A DNA stretch of 64,000 bases from assembly GCF_018860745.1 (NCBI RefSeq), contig NZ_JAHKPY010000012.1:62001-126000 (forward strand), read 5' to 3'. Source of the DNA: Zobellia uliginosa (GTDB taxonomy: Bacteria; Bacteroidota; Bacteroidia; Flavobacteriales; Flavobacteriaceae). Shown here piece by piece: positions 1 to 9,350 of this stretch (its first letter is position 1; every line of letters starts with the position of its first letter). Below the pieces are notes generated by a model that had not been told where the DNA came from, searched no databases, and worked only from the letters and a program-made list of their open reading frames with translations. Position numbers and translations under genes: made by a program.

Positions 1-387
1 ACCAATGAAGCGGCTAACCCATTTTTTAACGGGGCTAAAATCTTTGAAGAACAATTGGATTACTGGACGCCGGAAAATAGAGATGCGAAATATCCTATAA
101 TAATGCCATCCCCCACGGCTAATAATTCACAAGTCTCATCATGGTGGATTAGGGATGGAAAGTATGTGCGGCTTAAAAATTTAGAACTAGGCTTTAGTTT
201 TCCTTCTGCTGTAATGGAAAAGCTTAACATGAAATCGATTAGGGTTTTCGCCTCGGGACAAAATCTATTGACTTTTTCATCGGAGAAATATCTAGACCCA
301 GAAATCGGACTGAATGGTGGCAGCAGAAGAGCAAGATACTATTTTCAACAAAAAGTTTATTCATTTGGTTTGAACATCTCTTTTTAA
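1..387 (+). CDS. SusC/RagA-type TonB-dependent outer membrane receptor, C-terminal end (partial)
   Basis: The reading frame is open from the first base of the window, so only the last ~128 residues are present. The visible part has the alternating aromatic/polar strands of a TonB-dependent barrel, with WWIRDGKYVRLKNLELGF followed by 'SIRVFASGQNLLTFS' and 'YLDPEIGLNGG'. These are the conserved closing strands of SusC-family receptors, and the protein ends in a hydrophobic strand with terminal Phe. SusC proteins import glycan oligomers through the outer membrane in complex with the SusD lipoprotein, which starts 28 bases downstream here. Substrate cannot be read from this fragment; the sulfatase two genes on points to a sulfated polysaccharide (inference). 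Confidence 0.9.
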   Translation, partial: TNEAANPFFNGAKIFEEQLDYWTPENRDAKYPIIMPSPTANNSQVSSWWIRDGKYVRLKNLELGFSFPSAVMEKLNMKSIRVFASGQNLLTFSSEKYLDPEIGLNGGSRRARYYFQQKVYSFGLNISF

Positions 388-415
388 TCAATATCACATT
401 TTTCAATCGAAAATC

Positions 416-2059
416 ATGAAAGTAACATATACATTATTCTCAATATCACTAATTTTCATACTGTTTTCTTGTAGTGATGACAGTCTGGATATCCAACCAA
501 CAGACCAATTAAGTGACTCTACACTATGGAGCACCGCTGAAAACGCAGGCTTATTGTTAAACGACATTTATAATAGCTTAAATCCAGGGCCGGTTTCTTC
601 CATATGGACCAATCTTCCATCGGAAATTAGCAATGATCCCCTTGACAACTTTTCAGACAACAGTGTTAGCGGAAATATTGCAGGAATCCCTTCCTATGAG
701 AATTTTGCACTAGGATCATATGGTCCTTCTATTCCAATATTTAACAATCATTGGAAAAACATGTATGAAAACATTCGTAAATGCAATTTACTGATTACAA
801 ATATTACAGATGCAGACTGGGATGAAGGGTCAAAAGAATCATTAATTGCGCAAGCCAGATTTTTAAGGGCTTATTTTTACAAATCGCTCGTTGATCTTTA
901 TGGCGGCGTACCATTAATTCTTAAACCTTTAAATCGCAACAGTGATGGCGATGAAATATTTCAACCTCGAAATTCTTATGAAGAATGTGTTGTTTTCATT
1001 CAAAATGAATGTGAAGCCGCAGCAGCCGACCTCCCTTTAAGTGTTACCGATGAAAATATAGGCCGGGCTACAAAGGGGGCCGCTTGGGCACTAAAAGGTC
1101 AAATGGAACTATATGCCGGAAAATGGCAGGATGCGGCAGAGACTAATTTAAAAATTATGGACTCCGAAGCCGGATATGATTTGTTTCCTGATTATGGCAA
1201 ACTCTTTTATATTGAGAACGAAAGTAATGAAGAAGTCATTTTCGGAGTTCAATACGAAGCTGAGATTAAAGGAACGATCAAAGAAAGGTATTGGAACCCT
1301 ATACAAGTCTCAGATGGCTTTGGATGGGGAGCTGTAAATCCAACACAAGATCTAGTTGATTGTTATGAATTTTTGGATGGTAAAACAGAGGCTGAAGGTT
1401 CCAATCTCTTTAACCCCTCAAATCCCTATGAGAATAGAAGCAATCGCTTCTATGCTTCAATAATATGGGATGGCTCGATGTGGAAGGATGGTATAATTTA
1501 TACTCGTGAAGGAATTCCTAATAACCGGAACGAAATAAATGCTTCTGGTTCCGGTGGAAGTACAAGAACTGGTTATTTTTTAAGAAAACTAATAGATCCT
1601 TCCATTGTTCCTGGAAATAGCAGTGGCTCCAATGCTATTATATGGCGTTATGCGGAAATATTATTAAATTATGCCGAGGCAAAAAATGAATTTTCAGGCC
1701 CGGACCAAAGTATTTACGATGCTGTAAACAAAGTAAGAGAAAGGGCTGGATTACCAGACCTTCCTTCCGGTCTTTCCCAAATAGAATTGAGGGATCGTAT
1801 TCGAAGGGAGAGAAGGGTAGAACTCGCTTTTGAAGGGAAAAGATTATTCGATCTATGGAGGTGGAAGATCGCCGATGAAGTTTTTAGCCAACCTCTTAAA
1901 GCGATGAAAATTTCGGAAACAAATGGTAATTTAGAATTCGATAGAATTAATGTAGGGGGAGGAAAAATTATTTTTGATGCTACTAAAAATTATCTAATGC
2001 CCATCCCAGAAAATGTAATATCATCAAATCCAAAAATCACGCAAAATCCTGGTTACTAA
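416..2059 (+). CDS. SusD/RagB-family glycan-binding outer membrane lipoprotein
   Basis: The 547-residue product starts with a lipoprotein signal (lipobox around LFSC, Cys19), followed by the SusD N-terminal motif with 'DQLSDSTLWSTAENA'. It has the tetratricopeptide-like core ('ARFLRAYFYKSLVDLYGGVPLIL') and the C-terminal family signature 'IRRERRVELAFEGKRLFDLWRW'. It ends in 'YLMPIPENVISSNPKITQNPGY', the usual SusD end. SusD proteins sit on the cell surface as a lid on SusC and bind the polysaccharide. It follows the susC fragment with a 28-base gap, as a normal susCD operon. A strong hairpin 70 bases after the stop probably ends the transcript. Confidence 0.95.
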   Translation: MKVTYTLFSISLIFILFSCSDDSLDIQPTDQLSDSTLWSTAENAGLLLNDIYNSLNPGPVSSIWTNLPSEISNDPLDNFSDNSVSGNIAGIPSYENFALGSYGPSIPIFNNHWKNMYENIRKCNLLITNITDADWDEGSKESLIAQARFLRAYFYKSLVDLYGGVPLILKPLNRNSDGDEIFQPRNSYEECVVFIQNECEAAAADLPLSVTDENIGRATKGAAWALKGQMELYAGKWQDAAETNLKIMDSEAGYDLFPDYGKLFYIENESNEEVIFGVQYEAEIKGTIKERYWNPIQVSDGFGWGAVNPTQDLVDCYEFLDGKTEAEGSNLFNPSNPYENRSNRFYASIIWDGSMWKDGIIYTREGIPNNRNEINASGSGGSTRTGYFLRKLIDPSIVPGNSSGSNAIIWRYAEILLNYAEAKNEFSGPDQSIYDAVNKVRERAGLPDLPSGLSQIELRDRIRRERRVELAFEGKRLFDLWRWKIADEVFSQPLKAMKISETNGNLEFDRINVGGGKIIFDATKNYLMPIPENVISSNPKITQNPGY

Positions 2060-2130
2060 AACGCTTTTCCCGATTTTAAATTTATTGTAAAAGGCGAACT
2101 AATACTACCAAAAAACATATTATAGACTTC

Positions 2131-2164
2131 CCAAAAAGGAATAAGACGATTTATTCCTTTTTGG
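2131..2164 (+). terminator. Hairpin terminator after susCD
   Basis: Perfect 14-base arms (CCAAAAAGGAATAA at 2131-2144 and its complement at 2151-2164) enclose a 6-base loop. The A/T-rich arms supply a U-rich 3' side. It lies 72 bases after the susD stop. The rest of the 352-base gap before the sulfatase holds no gene that I can see. Confidence 0.8.
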
Positions 2165-2411
2165 TCAAAGTCTTTTAATTTTAGGGTGGTTGGTTATTAT
2201 CAACCCCGTGAAATATAGCTAAATTAAAAAGTTATGGTATCACCCACTTCCCAATTATTACCCACTACTCAAAATTTAAATGGATAATGAAGTTATGGAT
2301 GAATTTAGTTTTGACTTGGATTTAGTAATAAGATTGGATTACTTTAAATTTAAAACTAAAATTGTCCTGTCATAAAAACATTCTTTCCAAATATTTAACA
2401 CACTTATAGCA

Positions 2412-4622
2412 ATGAAAAAACTAATGCTAGTTTCCATCATATTTTTTCTTCAGCAAACCCAAAATTCCATATTTGCTAAATCAAATCAGCAAAAACCAAA
2501 TATAATTTTGATTATGGTAGACGATCTTGGTTACGGAGATCTTGGGTGTTATGGTCAAAAACTTATTAAGACCCCAAATATTGATGAAATAGCATCCCAA
2601 GGGATTCGATTTACCAATTATTATTCTGGATCTACCGTTTGTGCCCCATCAAGAGAATCTCTTTTGACCGGAAAAAACACGGGCCACACTTTTATTAGGG
2701 GCAACTTTTTAACCAACGAAAAGGAAGATCCGGCTTTACCAAATGAAAATGAAACAATTGCCGAAATTCTAAAACAAGAAGGATATAGAACTGGTCTTAT
2801 TGGGAAATGGGGACTAGGTGGAGAAGGAAAAGGACCAGAAACTCAAGGTTTTGATTATTCTTATGGATATTTAGACCAGATTAAAGCCCATAATTATTAC
2901 CCGCCTTTTTTATTCGAAAATGGCAAAAAAGTGATTATTGAAGCAAATATAGATGACAAAAAGGGTAGCTATAGTCATAATCTTTTTACAGAAAAAACTG
3001 AAGATTTTATCAATAAGCAAAATCCGGAACAGCCATTTTTTCTTTATTTACCTTATACAATTCCCCATGGTAAGCATGTAATTCCAGATAATTCGGTTTA
3101 TGAAAATGAAGACTGGCCCGAGAAGTTTAAGAACTATGCTGCCATGATTACGCGTTTAGATAGGGACATTAAAGATTTAAAAAATCAATTAGTACAAAGA
3201 CATTTGGACAAAAATACAATCATTTTCTTTACAAGCGATAATGGAGCAAATCCAGAATTTGGAAAATTTTTCAATAGTAATGGACAATTTAGAGGTGCAA
3301 AACGGAACCTCTATGAGGGGGGTATTAGAGTACCGATGATAGCATATTGGCCTGGAAAAATTAAAGAGGGGCAAGTTGCAGATAATATTACTGCCGCATG
3401 GGATTTTCTACCTACTATTTCTGAAATCGTAAATAGTGAAAGTGAAGGTTCAATTGATGGAATTTCATTTTATAATACTTTAATAGGCAAGGGAAAACAG
3501 GAAGTTCATCCTTATTTATATTGGGAAAATTATACTTACAATTATAATTGGAATAAACCCGACAACACTATGCCTAGGAACTGGCTAAGCAGTAAAGCTA
3601 TTAGAATGGGCCAATGGAAGCTTATTATAGAGTACCTACCATCAAATAAAAATGAGAAAATTGAACTATATAATATCGAAACCGATAAAGAGGAAAAACA
3701 CAACGTCGCTAACACTCACCCATTAGTGGTAAATGAAATAAAAGCTATTTTAGAACTTGCATCAACTAGTAATAGTCCTTATTTCCCCTATGGACTACAT
3801 TTAATAAATGCTGAATCAACAAAGGGAATAAAGGATTTCTTTGAATTTAATTCGGAAAAACAACCCATGGTCAGCGCCCATAGGGGTGGGCCTCGTGCAG
3901 GCTTTCCTGAAAATTGTATATCTACCTTTGAAAATACATTGTTATATACGCAGGCCTTACTAGAAATTGACCCTCGATTCACAAAAGATGGACAAATTAT
4001 CCTAATGCATGATGCTACTCTAGACAGAACTACAAATGGTTCTGGCAAAGTTTCCGATTATACGTTATCAGAACTAAAAAAGTTAAGGTTAAAGGATCCC
4101 GAGGGGAACCTTACGAATTTTATTATACCTACTTTGGATGAAGCTTTGCAATGGGCAAAAGGAAAGACAATTTTGGTAATTGATGAAAAAGATGTGCCTA
4201 TGGAAATTAGAATGAAAAAAATAATTGAAAATAACGCAGAATCAAATGCAATTGTCATTGCCTATTCTTTAGAAGACATAAAAAAAGCATTTCAACATAG
4301 CGACAAAATTGTAATGGAAGTTATGATGAGTAAACTAGAAGACGTCAATGAATTTAACAAAACCCAAATACCGTGGGACAATGTTGTCGCATTTATTGGA
4401 CATGATTTACCGCCCAATAAAAAAATAATAGAAATATTACATAAAAAAGGTGTCATGTGTATACAAGGAAGTTCAAGGAATTATGATATGCAGTTTATTA
4501 AAAAAAACATTAATACCACTGAACTCAACAAGGGTTATACAGAAATCTTTAATAGTGGGGTTGATATTATTGAAGCCGATTTAGGTGTGGAGGTTGGGGA
4601 AGTTCTCAAAAAAAATAACTGA
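2412..4622 (+). CDS. Sulfatase (family S1) fused to a glycerophosphodiester phosphodiesterase-like domain
   Basis: The 736-residue protein has a signal peptide (cleavage near FAKS, residues 21-24). Residues ~28-450 form an arylsulfatase A-type domain with metal ligands Asp37-Asp38, the formylglycine signature Cys77-Ala-Pro79-Ser80-Arg81, 'GKWGLG' around Lys132, His219 and 'SDNG' at 275-278. Residues ~485-736 match the GDPD fold: His490-Arg491, Glu500-Asn501, Glu518-x-Asp520 and His533, i.e. the TIM-barrel metal and acid-base residues all seem present. Cys-type maturation needs an anaerobic or FGE-type activating enzyme encoded elsewhere. Placement 353 bases after susCD suggests periplasmic desulfation of an imported oligosaccharide. 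The role of the GDPD half is unknown; it could cleave a phosphodiester- or glycerol-linked substituent. Confidence 0.92.
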   Translation: MKKLMLVSIIFFLQQTQNSIFAKSNQQKPNIILIMVDDLGYGDLGCYGQKLIKTPNIDEIASQGIRFTNYYSGSTVCAPSRESLLTGKNTGHTFIRGNFLTNEKEDPALPNENETIAEILKQEGYRTGLIGKWGLGGEGKGPETQGFDYSYGYLDQIKAHNYYPPFLFENGKKVIIEANIDDKKGSYSHNLFTEKTEDFINKQNPEQPFFLYLPYTIPHGKHVIPDNSVYENEDWPEKFKNYAAMITRLDRDIKDLKNQLVQRHLDKNTIIFFTSDNGANPEFGKFFNSNGQFRGAKRNLYEGGIRVPMIAYWPGKIKEGQVADNITAAWDFLPTISEIVNSESEGSIDGISFYNTLIGKGKQEVHPYLYWENYTYNYNWNKPDNTMPRNWLSSKAIRMGQWKLIIEYLPSNKNEKIELYNIETDKEEKHNVANTHPLVVNEIKAILELASTSNSPYFPYGLHLINAESTKGIKDFFEFNSEKQPMVSAHRGGPRAGFPENCISTFENTLLYTQALLEIDPRFTKDGQIILMHDATLDRTTNGSGKVSDYTLSELKKLRLKDPEGNLTNFIIPTLDEALQWAKGKTILVIDEKDVPMEIRMKKIIENNAESNAIVIAYSLEDIKKAFQHSDKIVMEVMMSKLEDVNEFNKTQIPWDNVVAFIGHDLPPNKKIIEILHKKGVMCIQGSSRNYDMQFIKKNINTTELNKGYTEIFNSGVDIIEADLGVEVGEVLKKNN

Positions 4623-4670
4623 TTGAAAGATGACCTGAAGTATCCAAAATTTTGAGTACTGTTCTGAAAT

Positions 4671-4820
4671 CTTATCTTTCTCAGCCGCACAAAATTCTCG
4701 TCAAGTCATTTTATTCCTTATCTCAAATCTTCGTTTGCTTCCATGCGACAAGCTTACCTCACACTTCATGGTATTAGTTTTGGTAAGATTTGATTTTAGA
4801 TTCTGACCTATATAGAATCT
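4671..4820. repeat. Dispersed 150-bp repeat, copy A
   Basis: This stretch recurs without gaps at 17591-17740; I count 14 mismatches in 150 positions, about 91% identity. Copy A lies in the 3' gap between the sulfatase and the - strand gene ending at 4887. On the - strand a short stretch translates with mostly conserved residues in both copies (around MKCE.SLSHG), but it is interrupted by a stop, so it may be a decayed coding or mobile-element piece. No terminal inverted repeats or target duplication are visible. Confidence 0.85.
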
Positions 4821-4886
4821 TTCCAAAAATTATAAGAATTCATACAACACTTTTCACATCAATTACGATAATGTACTTTTTCGGGT

Positions 4887-5495
4887 TCAACTAAGAAATC
4901 TACTTACTGATGATGTTTTATCCGTTTGAAACATAATAATTTCCATGACTCGGCTCGGTTGTATATCGTAATCAAAATGCTTTGCGATTTTCTCATGGAT
5001 TTTATTATATCCGTCCTGCGAAGAGATGTATTTAATTTTTTCTAGATATACGATATAGGTTTTGATATCGCCTATGCCATAGCTGCTAGATTTACCGGTA
5101 ATATACCGATGTATCCTACTATCCCAAATTGCATATACCTTTGGATTTAGAAAGTGAAGTAATTTTGATGTTCCTACCAATGAATTATTGATATATTCTT
5201 TGACTATTTTAATTTCATCAAAGTTTAACTCCCCACCTTCTTGTACTTTAGATAAAACAGTCAGTAATTTATCCTTATTATCTAAATTGATGTTGACCAT
5301 TGTAGGCATAGAGCCATAGATTATTTGCGCGAATAAAATAAGATGTGATTCTTCAATAACCTTTACTTGTTGGAAAAAGAATAGTAGTTCATTGTAAGTT
5401 CTTTTGTACACATACGAGCTAAAGACATCAAATTCGCGCACATCTTTTTCCAGTCTCTCCAGTGTTAATTCATCCATGTTATTAAACTTAGTCAT
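4887..5495 (-). CDS. Hypothetical protein (about 202 residues)
   Basis: The protein is soluble and rich in helices, with no signal peptide or membrane segment. The most distinctive stretch is 'LLHFLNPKVYAIWDSRIHRY' in the second half. I recall similar patterns in uncharacterised bacterial proteins with a helix-hairpin-helix, DNA-glycosylase-like look, but I cannot assign a family. I prefer the ATG at 5495; a TTG at 5504 would add three residues. It is divergent from the SRAP gene (41 bases apart), which makes a DNA-related role possible but unproven. Confidence 0.7.
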   Translation of the reverse strand: MTKFNNMDELTLERLEKDVREFDVFSSYVYKRTYNELLFFFQQVKVIEESHLILFAQIIYGSMPTMVNINLDNKDKLLTVLSKVQEGGELNFDEIKIVKEYINNSLVGTSKLLHFLNPKVYAIWDSRIHRYITGKSSSYGIGDIKTYIVYLEKIKYISSQDGYNKIHEKIAKHFDYDIQPSRVMEIIMFQTDKTSSVSRFLS

Positions 5496-5535
5496 AAAGA
5501 TCAAATAATGAAATCAAATTTAATATTTTAGCGAA

Positions 5536-6258
5536 ATGTGTTATTCCACAAGCCTAACAAAATCTGAAGATGCAATTGAAGAACATTTCAATAAAGAATT
5601 TGAAGTGCCCCTTCTATATGAGCCATATTATTATCTATCCGGCTTTGAGCATCCAAATCTTTTCATAATTCCACAGGATAACCCTAATTTCATATGGCCA
5701 TCAATTTGGGGGTTGATTCCTGAATTCGCAATAAAGAACCCTGAAGAATTTAGGTCGAAAGCTAACACTTTGAATGCCAAGGGAGAGACCATATTTAATA
5801 CTCGCTCCTTCAAAGGCTCTATAGAAAGCCAGCGTTGCCTAATCATAGCCGATGGATTTTACGAACCCCATCATTACAATGGAACATCTTATCCCCACTA
5901 CTGTAAATTAGAAAATCATTCCTTATTTACCTTTGCTGGTATCTACACCAAATTGGATGAAGAACTATATACCTGTTCTATTTTGACAGTAGAAGCAAAC
6001 AAGTTCTTTTCTGAAGTACACAACAACAAAAAACGAATGCCTTTGGTCTTGGATAGTGAATTCGAAGATGAGTGGTTACGAAATGATTTAAATGAAAAGC
6101 ACATCAAAGAGCTGATCACTTCAGGATTTACTTCTGAAGACTTTGAGGCCTACCCGGTTACTAGAAGTCTTTATTCAAAAAGCTTTGATAAAAACACGGC
6201 CCAAGCAATCCAGAAAGTTGACTATCCTGAATTGGGGCAGCAACAGAGACTATTTTAA
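5536..6258 (+). CDS. SOS response-associated peptidase (SRAP/YedK/HMCES family)
   Basis: Cys2 directly after the start Met is the catalytic nucleophile that crosslinks abasic sites in single-stranded DNA, and it fixes the start at 5536. Other active-site elements are Asn80 in 'LNAKGE', Glu110 in 'DGFYEPHH' and His162 in the 'VHNNKKRMP' motif. The length of 240 residues is typical. Enzymes of this family shield abasic sites by forming a thiazolidine DNA-protein link. It sits beside the DnaE2/ImuB-like pair, a common association of SRAP genes with translesion polymerases. Its stop is 36 bases from the convergent dnaE2 stop. Confidence 0.93.
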   Translation: MCYSTSLTKSEDAIEEHFNKEFEVPLLYEPYYYLSGFEHPNLFIIPQDNPNFIWPSIWGLIPEFAIKNPEEFRSKANTLNAKGETIFNTRSFKGSIESQRCLIIADGFYEPHHYNGTSYPHYCKLENHSLFTFAGIYTKLDEELYTCSILTVEANKFFSEVHNNKKRMPLVLDSEFEDEWLRNDLNEKHIKELITSGFTSEDFEAYPVTRSLYSKSFDKNTAQAIQKVDYPELGQQQRLF

Positions 6259-6293
6259 TCAGTTTACATCAAGACTTTGATTGTAATAGTAAT

Positions 6294-9200
6294 CTATTTC
6301 ATTCTAGTCCTCGGTAACCCAATTTCATGCTCTTGGGGATATGGTGCGCGATGCGTAGTACTCCTGTCTTCTTTTAATCTCTCGTGTACTTTGTAATCCG
6401 TACCCGTACCTGGTTGATATCTAGGATCGGGTACAAAGGGCATCTTTTCCATTTTTGATATTACGACCGTTGGGAAATGAAAATCTACCTCTACCCTACC
6501 TAACAAAAGATAGCAGCCTCCACCCTTAAATGGATATTTCTTTAGTGTGTTAGCGAAATGGGCCGTATCAAAGTAATCTCCGTTGTTATCTATCCAAGTT
6601 CCAAAATACATATTACCTTGTTTTGTAGGCACTTGTTTGGTAGAAACCAAATAGGCCAACATACGTACTGTTTTTTTATAATTATCAAGTAACTGCACGT
6701 TCATGATATCGCCTCGGTATTTTGTTTTTAAAAGCTCGAAAGGAGAAAGTGACACCGAGAAACCTAAGATTTCGATTTCATCGAATGCATCCTCTACTAT
6801 ATTTCGGTCCATTACCGGAAATTGATACACCTGCAATGGCTCCTCTAGAAGTAATGTAGGCGACTTTTCCACTTCTCTGGATTCCAATAATTTGGCAATA
6901 ATCACTAAGTCGCTCTTAGTTTTGCCGGTAAATCGGAAAGCTCCAATGAATATTAAGGTCAGTAGGGTCTCTCCCCCTATACCGGTCCTTGATAAAAAAT
7001 CTTCTAAGGAGTTAAAATCACCATTGGTCATTCTTTCTTCAACCAGAAGAACAGACAGTTTTTCATCCATGGATTTTATAAGATTGTAACCAAGATATAT
7101 ATCGGTACCCTTCAAAACAGTCTGTAACTCGCTATTGTTAACACAGGGCGGGTGAACAGTTCCGCCCGAGCGCTTGGCTTCATGAATATATATTTCGGGC
7201 CTATAAAACCCCCCACCGTTGTTTATGGCGCATACCATGAACTCTATTCCATAATAGGTCTTCAGATAAAGACTCTGATAACTTTCGACGGCATAGGAGG
7301 CTGAGTGTGCCTTGCAAAAAGAATAACCGGCAAAACTTTCAATTTGCCGAAAAACTTCTAGGCTTAATTGTTCATTATGACCGAGCTTTTTACAGGATTC
7401 AAAGAACTTGTACTTTAAACTTTCAATTTCCCTTTTAGATCGTGATTTACCACTTATTGCCCTGCGTAGAATATCCCCATAAGTTGGCTCGAGCCCCCCA
7501 TAATGAAGTGCAATTTTAATTACATCTTCTTGATATACCATAATACCGTACGTATCTCCCAAGAATTCTTCGAACACTTCATGAAAATACTCAAAATTGT
7601 TCGGGTTATTGTGCCGGTAAATATATTCCTTCATCATACCACTTTTCGCGACTCCAGGACGGATGATGCTAGAGGCCGCTACCAAGGTCTGATAGTCATT
7701 GCATTTCAATCTTCTTAGAAGTCCACGCATGGCAGGGCTTTCAATATAAAAGCAGCCCAAGGTATTTCCAATCTGTAGATTGGCATTACATTGGGGGTCT
7801 TTTTTAAAAATATCTATGGTACCGATATCGATACTTATACCTCTGCTGCGTTTGACCAATTCAACGGTACTGGCTATGGTTCCCAAACCCCTTTGGCTCA
7901 GGATATCGAATTTCTCGAAACCAATGTCTTCGGCAATATGCATATCGAACTGAACTATGGGGAAGCCCTTTGGTTTTATTTCCAAGGCGGAAAAGTTCGT
8001 AATCGGTTCTTCGGATATTATTACACCACAGGCGTGCATGCTCCTTTGATTCGGAAACCCAACAAGCATGGAACCCAATTCTGCAACACGCGCGATGACC
8101 GAATCAGTTCCTGCAGATTGTGGGCCATTTCTTGATAAAGCATCCAACTCCGCTTTCTGAAGACCATAGACCTTTCCGAGTTCCCTCATTATAGACCTAT
8201 GCTTGAATTCTACTATTGTACCGCAAAAAGCCACGTGTCCAGGTGAAAACCTTTTAAATATATAATCCAAAATTTCATCTCGTTCCTGCCAAGACCAATC
8301 AATATCAAAATCTGGCGGACTTTTTCTATTTTCATTCAAGAACCGTTCAAAGTAAAGGTCAAGTTCCAAGGGACAGATATCCGTAATCCCAAGAGCATAA
8401 CTTACGATACTATTGGCCCCGCTTCCACGGCCAACATGCATAAACCCACGGCTTTGACTATATCTTACAATATCCCATGTGATTAAAAAATATCCCGTGA
8501 AATTAAGTTCACCGATGACCTTCAGCTCCTTTTCCATGCGAATCTTGGCTTCCCTATTTTTAGCACCATATCGCCTTATAATTCCATCTTTGGCCAATTG
8601 ACCCAACAACAGCATATCGCCGGATTTACTACCTGTATAGAGCTTCTTATTACGTGGCACAGTAAAATCAAAATCGAAACTACATTGTGCGGCCAGTTTT
8701 TCCGAATTACGGATTATGCCTGAATACCTTGAAAACTGTTTTTCCAAGGATATCGTGGTATCCATTATCTCAGAACTGTTACAATGGGAATGCCTCGGTA
8801 ACTGGGACAATAGAATATTATGGTCGATACATCTTAGAGCTTTGTGAAGCTCATATTCATCTTCGTTACGAATCGTAACGGACTGAAAAGCAATGGTCTT
8901 TCTTAAAAGTTTTTGATATATAGGCTTAATCAATTGGGTCGTTTCATACCCATTAACTCCAAGATATTCGTTCTTTTCTAAACTTACGGGTGTATTGGAA
9001 ATGGGGTATATGATAAATGCATTCTTAAATCTTGGTGCAATGGTCGGTAACTCTATATTGTTAAGATTATGGTCAGTGAGGAATTTGCACAATTCGCCTA
9101 TACCCTTGGTATTCTTGGCAAGTCCGGTATATAATTTTTCGTCTCCCCTGCGGAATTCTATACCTACAATGGGTTTGATTTTCCTTTCTCCGCACATTCT

Positions 9201-9350
9201 AACAAAATCGTATATACCCGTTACCGTATTAATATCGGTAAGTCCAAGAGTGGTTACACCCTTACTTAAGGCCAAATCCACAAGTTCATTTAGTGGAATC
9301 GTCCCATATCGTAAGCTATGGTAGGAATGGCAGTTTAGAAATGTTTTCAT
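6294..9350 (-). CDS. dnaE2: Error-prone DNA polymerase III alpha subunit (DnaE2-like)
   Basis: The 1018-residue C-family polymerase is shorter than replicative DnaE (~1160). It has an N-terminal PHP domain ('CHSYHSLRYG' at 7-16), where the first His of the usual HxH is Asn6, so metal binding there may be weakened. The palm carries PDFDID at 346-351 with catalytic Asp347/Asp349, and 'FEKFDILSQRGL' supplies the third acidic residue. Helix-hairpin-helix and OB regions follow ('GFSVSLSPFELL', 'VRMLAYLVSTKQVPTKQG'). The start codon overlaps the stop of the upstream Y-family gene (ATGA at 9347-9350), so the two are translationally coupled. I infer a damage-induced mutasome in which this is the active polymerase. 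Confidence 0.93.
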   Translation of the reverse strand: MKTFLNCHSYHSLRYGTIPLNELVDLALSKGVTTLGLTDINTVTGIYDFVRMCGERKIKPIVGIEFRRGDEKLYTGLAKNTKGIGELCKFLTDHNLNNIELPTIAPRFKNAFIIYPISNTPVSLEKNEYLGVNGYETTQLIKPIYQKLLRKTIAFQSVTIRNEDEYELHKALRCIDHNILLSQLPRHSHCNSSEIMDTTISLEKQFSRYSGIIRNSEKLAAQCSFDFDFTVPRNKKLYTGSKSGDMLLLGQLAKDGIIRRYGAKNREAKIRMEKELKVIGELNFTGYFLITWDIVRYSQSRGFMHVGRGSGANSIVSYALGITDICPLELDLYFERFLNENRKSPPDFDIDWSWQERDEILDYIFKRFSPGHVAFCGTIVEFKHRSIMRELGKVYGLQKAELDALSRNGPQSAGTDSVIARVAELGSMLVGFPNQRSMHACGVIISEEPITNFSALEIKPKGFPIVQFDMHIAEDIGFEKFDILSQRGLGTIASTVELVKRSRGISIDIGTIDIFKKDPQCNANLQIGNTLGCFYIESPAMRGLLRRLKCNDYQTLVAASSIIRPGVAKSGMMKEYIYRHNNPNNFEYFHEVFEEFLGDTYGIMVYQEDVIKIALHYGGLEPTYGDILRRAISGKSRSKREIESLKYKFFESCKKLGHNEQLSLEVFRQIESFAGYSFCKAHSASYAVESYQSLYLKTYYGIEFMVCAINNGGGFYRPEIYIHEAKRSGGTVHPPCVNNSELQTVLKGTDIYLGYNLIKSMDEKLSVLLVEERMTNGDFNSLEDFLSRTGIGGETLLTLIFIGAFRFTGKTKSDLVIIAKLLESREVEKSPTLLLEEPLQVYQFPVMDRNIVEDAFDEIEILGFSVSLSPFELLKTKYRGDIMNVQLLDNYKKTVRMLAYLVSTKQVPTKQGNMYFGTWIDNNGDYFDTAHFANTLKKYPFKGGGCYLLLGRVEVDFHFPTVVISKMEKMPFVPDPRYQPGTGTDYKVHERLKEDRSTTHRAPYPQEHEIGLPRTRMK

